Below, one piece after another: positions 50,259 through 55,759 of a stretch of DNA of 55,759 bases (positions within the stretch are counted from its first letter, which is position 1; each line of letters begins with the position of its first letter). Made by a program: the position numbers and the translations under genes. This stretch comes from Gordonia namibiensis NBRC 108229 (GTDB taxonomy: Bacteria > Actinomycetota > Actinomycetes > Mycobacteriales > Mycobacteriaceae): the NCBI RefSeq assembly GCF_000298235.1, contig NZ_BAHE01000060.1, forward strand, positions 1-55,759, written 5' to 3'. The notes beneath the pieces are model-generated. The model saw only the letters and a program-made list of their open reading frames with translations, was not told the DNA's origin and ran no database searches.

Positions 50259-51695
50259 ATGAAGCTCACGGTGATCGGTTGCGGCTATCTCGGCGCGACG
50301 CACGCGGCCTGCATGGCCGAACTCGGACACGACGTCGTCGGTATCGACATCGACCCACAGAAGGTCGAACGTCTGCAGGCCGGCGACGTCCCGTTCTTCG
50401 AACCCGGGCTCGCCGACATCCTCCGCCGTAACCTCGACGCCGGTCGGTTGCGCTTCACCACCGACCATTCCGTCGCCGCCGACCACGCCTCGGTCCATTT
50501 CATCGGCGTCGGCACCCCGCAAGAGGTGCGTGGTCACCGCGCCGACCTGTCCCACGTCCACGCGGCCGTCGATGCGCTCGTGCCCACGCTCCGGGGTACG
50601 CACGTTCTGATCGGCAAGTCGACCGTCCCGGTCGGCACGTGCGAGGAACTGTCACAAAGGATCTCGCAACTCTGCGCGCCGGGAGCTCACGTCGAGCTGT
50701 CGTGGAGCCCGGAGTTCCTCCGCGAGGGCTTCGCCGTCGAGGACACCCTCTCGCCCGACCGGATGGTCCTCGGCGTCGGGCGACTCGTCGACGACCCGGA
50801 GGCCCCGCAGGCGGAATCCCTGGCCGGTCAGGTGGTCCGGGACATCTACCGCGAGGTCCTCGAAACCGGAATCCCGTTCATCGAGACCGACTGGGCCACA
50901 GCTGAACTCGTCAAGGTATCGTCCAACGCGTTTCTCGCCACGAAGATCTCGTTCATCAATGCGATGAGCGAACTGTGCGAGATCGCCGGCGCCGACGTCG
51001 GCACGCTCGCCGACGCGATGGGGCACGACGCCCGGATCGGGCGGCGTTTCCTCAACGCAGGGTTGGGTTTCGGCGGAGGTTGCCTGCCCAAGGACATCCG
51101 GGCACTGACAGCACGAGCCGATGAGATGGGTGCCCCTCGCGCGGTGGGGTTCCTGCGCGAGGTCGACGCCATCAACATGCGTCGACGCAGCGCCGCCGCG
51201 GAATTGGTGGCCGAAGCGCTCGGGGGAGAGGTGCTGGGCCGTAACGTCGCCGTACTCGGAACGGCTTTCAAGCCGGAGAGCGACGACGTCCGGGACTCTC
51301 CTGCGCTCGCCGTCGCCGGCCGTCTGGCGCTCGACGGTGCATCGGTCACCGTGTTCGACCCTCAGGCGATGGACAACTCGCGCCGAGTGCAACCGATGCT
51401 GAGCTATGCCGCCTCGGCACGCGCGGCCTGCGATCGTGCGGATGTCGTCGTCGTCGCAACCGAATGGGCGGAGTTCGTGCACATGTCGCCGGACGAGCTG
51501 GCGCCGGTGATGCGCCACAAGCGAATCGTCGACGCCCGACGCTGCCTCGACTCCCAGGCCTGGCGGTCGGCCGGATGGGATTACCGCGCGCTCGGCGGAC
51601 CGGTGCCAGCCCGAAAAACTGAGACAACCAGTTCGTTCACGCAGGTGAACGGCTCGTCGTCGAAAGCGGTTCCCTCCGTACACGTGTTAGGTTGA
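50259..51695 (+). CDS. udgA: UDP-glucose 6-dehydrogenase
   Basis: A 478-residue enzyme that oxidises UDP-glucose to UDP-glucuronate for envelope sugars. N-terminal NAD motif KLTVIGCGYLGATHAACMAELGHDVVGIDID, STVPVGT, ELVKVSSNAFLATKISFIN, catalytic Cys in GFGGGCLPKDIRAL and C-terminal AVLGTAFKPESDDVRDSPA are complete. ATG at 50259. It ends in a Ser/Thr-rich tail of about 35 residues that the catalytic core does not need. Confidence 0.94.
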   Translation: MKLTVIGCGYLGATHAACMAELGHDVVGIDIDPQKVERLQAGDVPFFEPGLADILRRNLDAGRLRFTTDHSVAADHASVHFIGVGTPQEVRGHRADLSHVHAAVDALVPTLRGTHVLIGKSTVPVGTCEELSQRISQLCAPGAHVELSWSPEFLREGFAVEDTLSPDRMVLGVGRLVDDPEAPQAESLAGQVVRDIYREVLETGIPFIETDWATAELVKVSSNAFLATKISFINAMSELCEIAGADVGTLADAMGHDARIGRRFLNAGLGFGGGCLPKDIRALTARADEMGAPRAVGFLREVDAINMRRRSAAAELVAEALGGEVLGRNVAVLGTAFKPESDDVRDSPALAVAGRLALDGASVTVFDPQAMDNSRRVQPMLSYAASARAACDRADVVVVATEWAEFVHMSPDELAPVMRHKRIVDARRCLDSQAWRSAGWDYRALGGPVPARKTETTSSFTQVNGSSSKAVPSVHVLG

Positions 51696-51775
51696 ACCCC
51701 GCGATTTGATCAGGGGGCACCTTCTCGCCGTGGGGGCGTGCTGGGCGAGGTGCACACAAGTGCAGGATTTATCAG

Positions 51776-53494
51776 ATGACCGACACGGTGTTCGATGCGG
51801 CTGTGGGACCGGCCTCTGCGGCAGCAGAGCGCCCAGTGGAGCCCGCGGTGCTCGACGACGTGCGGTCCAAGCTCCGTCTGCGCGGTCTGGACGGCGACCC
51901 TCAAGTGGTCCTCATGGGGCTCGACGGGAACGGGTGCGTGTCGGTCGGACGATTCGACACCTCCCGCGGCACGGTCGCCGACACGTATGCCGACGCCGCG
52001 CTCTCGCTCGGAGCGCTCGATCGTGCCATCGCCGACCACCTGACCCGGATCGGACGGGTCGAATCGCCGACGACGCCCGAGTGGCAGGACGAGCTCTTCG
52101 AGCTCATCTCGCGCGGACGTGAACGACTGCAGGATTCCGATGGCACCTTTCTGATGGGACGCCGTCACATTCGGTTGTTCCGGATGGCGCGGCGAGATGT
52201 CGAGGAGGCCGGTGGTGCGCTCATCGCGCGTGGTGAAGAGTTGGCTCGCGCAGCGGTGGCCGGAGCGCAGGCCCATGCCGTCGTCATCACCGACGGCCTC
52301 GGCGTGTGGCCCGGCCTCCGCGACGGGATCGCGAAAGCCGTACCGGTACCGATCGTCGACGCCGCTCCCGGTCCGTTGACCGCCGCAGAACCAACCGGGC
52401 CGCTCGACGGCGCCCGGCGGGAGTCCGAGCCAGAAGTGACTGCTGACGACCCCAGCGACGCGGCCGCCGATGACCCGTCGACGCCCGTCGGGGGACCGGC
52501 GGCCGACGCCCCGGCCGAAGCCGCCACTGCGCAGCCCGACGCCTCCGAACCCGACGCCTCCGAACCCGACGCCTCCGAACCCGACGCCTCCGAACCCGAC
52601 GCCTCCGAACCCGACGCCTCCGAACCCGACGTCAGCGACACAGATGCCGATGATGCCGGTGCCGACGTTGCCGAATGCGGTGAGCGCGTCTCCCTCACCG
52701 GCGATGACGCGAACCATGCCGCCGCGGACGACAGCGGCAGCACTCACTCCGTCGAGGCCGCCGCGACGACCGACGGTCCGTACCCGGCCGAGCCGGTACC
52801 CGGGGACGACGATCGAGTCGTGACCCGGATCGCACCTGATGACGCCCCCACCGAGAAGCTCTCGCTGCCCTTCGGCGCGCGGGCCGGAAGCCCCGGCCGC
52901 TCAGGCGATTTCCCGATCGTCGGTGTTGACCAGAATTACCGGTCGCCGTTCACGCAACCGGCGGACCCGGTTCCCGCAACGGCTTTCGGTGCCCTGGTGG
53001 CGCATTCCGGGCCCACTCCGGTTCGGGAACCCGAGCCTGCCGACGAGCACGTGTTGGGCCCGGTCATGCCGCCGCACGCGAACATCCCTGCACCGGAGCC
53101 ATATCCGACCGTCCATCAGACCGAACCGATGCCGTCTGGTCCTCGGCGCAAGATCCCGGCGACGCGGTTGTTGGCGGGCGTGGCACTGGTCTGCGCACTC
53201 GCCGTCATCGGAGTCGCGGTCGCCGTGGCCGCGGGGAGCAACGAGTCCTCGCCGGCACCGGTTTCCGGTCCGACCACGCCGACGACGACGGCCCCGACCA
53301 CCCAGGAGTACGCCGACCCCGCGATCTTCGCGGAGGCGCGTCAACCGGCGCAGCGTTACACGCCGCCGCCACCACCCGTGACGACCAACGAGCCGGCACC
53401 CTCACCACGGCCCAGGTCCCGCGCACCGCGGCCGCAGCGCGGCGTGACGATCCCGAACCCGATCCCCGGACTACCGCCGATCGTCTTGCCGTAG
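51776..53494 (+). CDS. Single-pass membrane protein with actinobacterial N-terminal domain and DASEP repeat
   Basis: A 572-residue protein. Residues 20-200 form a soluble domain (LRGLDGDPQVVLMGLDGNGCVSVGRFD, RLFRMARRDVEEAGGALIARGEELARAAV, HAVVITDGLGVWPGLRDGI). Then follows a long acidic region with six DASEP units (52538-52627), one transmembrane helix (RLLAGVALVCALAVIGVAVAVAAG, about 462-485) and a Pro/Thr-rich extracytoplasmic tail ending in PIPGLPPIVLP. No enzyme motif is seen. It may link an inner signal to the cell wall. Confidence 0.7.
   Translation: MTDTVFDAAVGPASAAAERPVEPAVLDDVRSKLRLRGLDGDPQVVLMGLDGNGCVSVGRFDTSRGTVADTYADAALSLGALDRAIADHLTRIGRVESPTTPEWQDELFELISRGRERLQDSDGTFLMGRRHIRLFRMARRDVEEAGGALIARGEELARAAVAGAQAHAVVITDGLGVWPGLRDGIAKAVPVPIVDAAPGPLTAAEPTGPLDGARRESEPEVTADDPSDAAADDPSTPVGGPAADAPAEAATAQPDASEPDASEPDASEPDASEPDASEPDASEPDVSDTDADDAGADVAECGERVSLTGDDANHAAADDSGSTHSVEAAATTDGPYPAEPVPGDDDRVVTRIAPDDAPTEKLSLPFGARAGSPGRSGDFPIVGVDQNYRSPFTQPADPVPATAFGALVAHSGPTPVREPEPADEHVLGPVMPPHANIPAPEPYPTVHQTEPMPSGPRRKIPATRLLAGVALVCALAVIGVAVAVAAGSNESSPAPVSGPTTPTTTAPTTQEYADPAIFAEARQPAQRYTPPPPPVTTNEPAPSPRPRSRAPRPQRGVTIPNPIPGLPPIVLP
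52538..52627 (+). repeat. 15-bp coding tandem repeat (six units, DASEP)
   Basis: Six identical units GACGCCTCCGAACCC encode DASEP each. Identity at the DNA level, not only protein level, shows recent expansion. Confidence 0.95.
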
Positions 53495-53521
53495 TCGGTA
53501 GGGGATCGGTCGGACAGGGGA

Positions 53522-54112
53522 TCACTCGTCGGGCTGTGCCCGCAGGCCCCGCGCGATGAAGTCCAGGACGTTCTCGTAGTTCGTGTCGGCTTCGACGTCC
53601 GGTGGCAGTGCGCCCATGAGTTCCAGGCTGACCGCCCCGTGCACCGCCGACCACGTCTGCATCGCGAGCGTCGTCGGGTCGCCCGCCGCGACCACCCCCG
53701 CGACCTGACCGTAGCGGATGACGTCGACCAGTACCTCGAAGGCGTGAGCCGCGACCTCGAGCTCTGGTGTGTACCGGGCCGAGAACATCAGCCCGTAGAC
53801 CACCGGACTCGACGTGGCGAAGCGACGGTAGCCGCGCCCCGAGCTCCGCAGACGCGTGGATGGATCGTCGTCGGTGGCGGCCACCGCACGGCCCAGCTCG
53901 GCGTAACCGTCGGTGACCAGGGCATCCAGTAGCCCGTCGCGGCCGTCGAAGTGGTTGTAGACGCCCATCGGCGCGACCTTCGCCTCGGCCGCCACCGCCC
54001 GGACGGTCAGCCCCGCCTCGCCGTCCCGCTCGAGGATCGTGCGGCCGGCTCGGATCAGTGATGAACGGATCTCGGCGGCTGAGGTTCGGGTGCGCGGCTT
54101 TGCGGGGGACAT
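53522..54112 (-). CDS. TetR-family regulator of the MFS exporter
   Basis: A 196-residue regulator. HTH segment is IRSSLIRAGRTILERDGEAGLTVRAVAAEAKVAPMGVYNHFDGRDGLLDALV; the C-terminal domain has the WSAVHGAVSLELMG motif of the TetR_C_33/WHG type. ATG at 54112. It is divergent from an MFS exporter across two tandem palindromes, so it should repress both. Confidence 0.9.
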   Translation of the reverse strand: MSPAKPRTRTSAAEIRSSLIRAGRTILERDGEAGLTVRAVAAEAKVAPMGVYNHFDGRDGLLDALVTDGYAELGRAVAATDDDPSTRLRSSGRGYRRFATSSPVVYGLMFSARYTPELEVAAHAFEVLVDVIRYGQVAGVVAAGDPTTLAMQTWSAVHGAVSLELMGALPPDVEADTNYENVLDFIARGLRAQPDE

Positions 54113-54126
54113 ATTGACAATCTACT

Positions 54127-54161
54127 AGAACGGTGTTCTTCTTGAATAGAACGTTGTTCTA
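54127..54161. promoter_or_regulatory. Two tandem AGAAC-N3-GTTCT operators
   Basis: AGAACGGTGTTCT (54127-54139) and TAGAACGTTGTTCTA (54147-54161) are perfect palindromes around three central bases, centred 21 bases apart (two helical turns). They lie between the divergent tetR and MFS genes. Confidence 0.85.
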
Positions 54162-54218
54162 CAACAGTGGTACGGCGTTCCATATCCGAACCTTCGCTCA
54201 CGGAACAGGAGAATGCCG

Positions 54219-55759
54219 ATGCGTACTGGACGTATGGGCTCACGCTGGTGGGCGCTCGGCGCCCTCAGCTTTGTCGAACTGCTGGTCATGATCGACAACA
54301 CGATCGTCAACGTCGCCCTGCCGACGCTGGCCCGCGACCTCGACGCCGGGATCTCCGGCCTGCAATGGATCGTCGACGCTTACACGCTCGTGTTCGCCGG
54401 CCTCCTCCTGACCGGCGGCTATCTGGGCGACCGGTTCGGTCACCGGCGGATGCTCCTCACCGGTGTCATCGGCTTCATGGGGGTGTCGGTCCTGGCGGCG
54501 TCGTCGCAGAACCTCGGACAGCTCATCGCTTCCCGAGGTGGTCTGGGACTCTTTGCGGCACTGGTGTTCCCGGCGACGCTGGCCATCATCACGACGATCT
54601 TCGTCGACACCAGGGAACGCGCGACGGCGGTCGGTATCTGGGCGGCGGTCTCCGGTATCGCCGTCGCCATCGGTCCCGTGCTGGGTGGCTGGTTGCTCGA
54701 ACACTTCTCGTGGACGTCGGTGTTCTGGGTCAACGTCCCGTTCGGACTGGTCGCGCTCGCCGTCATCCTCACGGTGGTGCCCGGTACCCGACCGCTGGCG
54801 GTGCCCCGGTTCGACGCCGCCGGGGTGGCTCTCTCGGTCGCGGGTCTGGGGTTGCTCACGTACACCTTGATCGAAGCACCGCACGTCGGTTGGGGTGAGC
54901 CCCGCACGATCCTAGGAATCGTTGCTGCTCTGGCGATCCTGACCGTGTTCGTGGTGACCCAGCTGCGGATCGCCCATCCCATCCTCGACGTGCGGTTGTT
55001 CGCCAACCGGCACTTCGCCACTGCCGCCGGGATGATCAGTGTGGCGTTCTTCGCCCTGTTCGGGTTCATCTTCCTGATCACCCAGTTCTTCCAGGCGGTC
55101 AAGGGATACGGCCCGCTCGCCGCCGGTGTGCGGACCCTGCCGTTCGCCATCGTGATGGCGGTGCTGTCGCCGGTGGCGATGGTCCTGTCGCACCGGTTCG
55201 GGGCGCGCTACGTCGCGGTGACGGGTGCCTTCCTGATGTCCGGCGGGTTCGCCCTCGTCGAGTTGTCTTCGCGGACATCGGGATACTGGGAACTGATCAT
55301 CTGGGCCATGTCGTTGATGGCCGCCGGTCTGGCGTTCATCTCGGGCCCCTGCACGCAGCTCATCATGGATGCGCTGCGTCCCGAACAGGCAGGTGCCGGG
55401 AGCGCGGTCAACGACACCACCCGCGAGATCGGCGGCACCCTCGGCGTCGCGGTGCTCGGTTCGATCCTGACCTCGGCCTATGTCGCCGGCATCGGGGATC
55501 GGCTGTCGGGCAGTGGGTTACCCCGAGAGGTGGTTGCGACCGCGGAGCAATCGGTGATGGCCGGGGTCGAGGTCGCCGGCCGGGTGCCCACCGCGATGAG
55601 CGACACGGTCCGTGCCGCAGTCCAGGAGGTGTTCATGGACGGCCTGCACAACGCGGTGTGGGCGGCGGTGGTCATCACCGCGGCAGCCGGTGTGGCGGCG
55701 GTGTTCCTGCTGCGCGGCACGGTAGGCGGGCGGCAGCTGCCCTTCGAGACGCATCCTTC
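54219..55759 (+). CDS. MFS multidrug exporter, DHA2 type (partial, runs off the window)
   Basis: At least 513 residues are visible and no stop occurs before the window end. Helix 1 has LLVMIDNTIVNVALPTLARDL, motif A GYLGDRFGHRRMLL, and the helix 5 segment VSGIAVAIGPVLGGWLLEHFSW is motif C of drug exporters. ATG at 54219 is seven bases after AGGAG (54207-54211); an ATG at 54213 is too close to it. Controlled by the divergent TetR. Confidence 0.92.
   Translation, partial: MRTGRMGSRWWALGALSFVELLVMIDNTIVNVALPTLARDLDAGISGLQWIVDAYTLVFAGLLLTGGYLGDRFGHRRMLLTGVIGFMGVSVLAASSQNLGQLIASRGGLGLFAALVFPATLAIITTIFVDTRERATAVGIWAAVSGIAVAIGPVLGGWLLEHFSWTSVFWVNVPFGLVALAVILTVVPGTRPLAVPRFDAAGVALSVAGLGLLTYTLIEAPHVGWGEPRTILGIVAALAILTVFVVTQLRIAHPILDVRLFANRHFATAAGMISVAFFALFGFIFLITQFFQAVKGYGPLAAGVRTLPFAIVMAVLSPVAMVLSHRFGARYVAVTGAFLMSGGFALVELSSRTSGYWELIIWAMSLMAAGLAFISGPCTQLIMDALRPEQAGAGSAVNDTTREIGGTLGVAVLGSILTSAYVAGIGDRLSGSGLPREVVATAEQSVMAGVEVAGRVPTAMSDTVRAAVQEVFMDGLHNAVWAAVVITAAAGVAAVFLLRGTVGGRQLPFETHP

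Noticed and set aside
1..55759. CRISPR array, toxin-antitoxin pair, prophage or integron
   Set aside because: No regularly spaced direct repeats with unique spacers, no cas, integrase, transposase or phage structural genes were found on either strand.

Overview
The window is high-GC actinobacterial chromosome from the order Mycobacteriales, most likely Gordonia or a close relative. The evidence is the block pknG-glnH-glnX / mutT3 / thiE / thiO-thiS-thiG, which has the same order and strands as Mycobacterium tuberculosis Rv0410c to Rv0417, the dcd-udgA pair (as in Rv0321-Rv0322), a DUF222/HNH '13E12-type' gene, an MmpL transporter and an F420-type oxidoreductase. No phage, integron, CRISPR array or complete insertion sequence was seen, so this is mostly core and near-core chromosome.

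Layout. 1-5209: amino-acid sensing operon (minus strand) glnX-glnH-pknG. 5483-9717: Nudix hydrolase MutT3, a stand-alone LeuA regulatory-domain protein, and thiamine synthesis (thiE facing thiO-thiS-thiG, the latter behind a TPP riboswitch). 9861-11602: two-gene ABC exporter. 11639-14895: minus-strand group (phosphoribosyltransferase, SnoaL-like protein, SCO6745-family protein, multi-pass membrane protein with an acidic tail). 15127-20272: ATP-grasp enzyme, very small secreted peptide, MFS exporter, MpaB/Lcp-type (DUF2236) protein, and an LppU-like lipoprotein whose 3' end overlaps the DUF2236 gene. 20467-26202: branched-chain-amino-acid-type ABC uptake operon livK-livHM(fused)-livG-livF-tetR. 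26545-27792: exported PAP2 phosphatase.

27841-35075 is the most accessory-looking stretch. A six-gene, mostly overlapping minus-strand operon (DszA/NtaA-type flavin monooxygenase, GlcG/DUF336 protein, DapA-type aldolase, MFS importer, RutA-like flavin monooxygenase, enoyl-CoA hydratase) is transcribed away from an FCD-type GntR regulator, with a 32-bp hyphenated palindrome in the divergent intergenic region. I read it as a catabolic cluster for an unidentified small molecule.

35100-47353: exported protein of unknown function, TetR-MmpL unit with operator, exported beta-propeller, DUF5997 and LysR-substrate-domain pair (the latter carrying an in-frame repeat insertion), GDSL esterase/TetR divergent pair with a large inverted repeat, F420-type NADP oxidoreductase, and a sodium:solute symporter with a 43-residue accessory peptide. 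47783-55759: tRNA-Gly(CCC), an SOS-box-preceded DUF222/HNH protein, dCTP deaminase, UDP-glucose dehydrogenase, a single-pass membrane protein with a DASEP repeat, and a TetR/MFS efflux pair with two tandem operators; the MFS gene runs off the window.

Two families of dispersed non-coding repeats are visible: a GAGTAGCG...CGTATCGAGG repeat (four sites, one inside a gene) and a long hairpin element with 13-nt tandem units (two copies, 6.6 kb and 36.5 kb). All function calls rest on reading the translated sequences; no database search was run.
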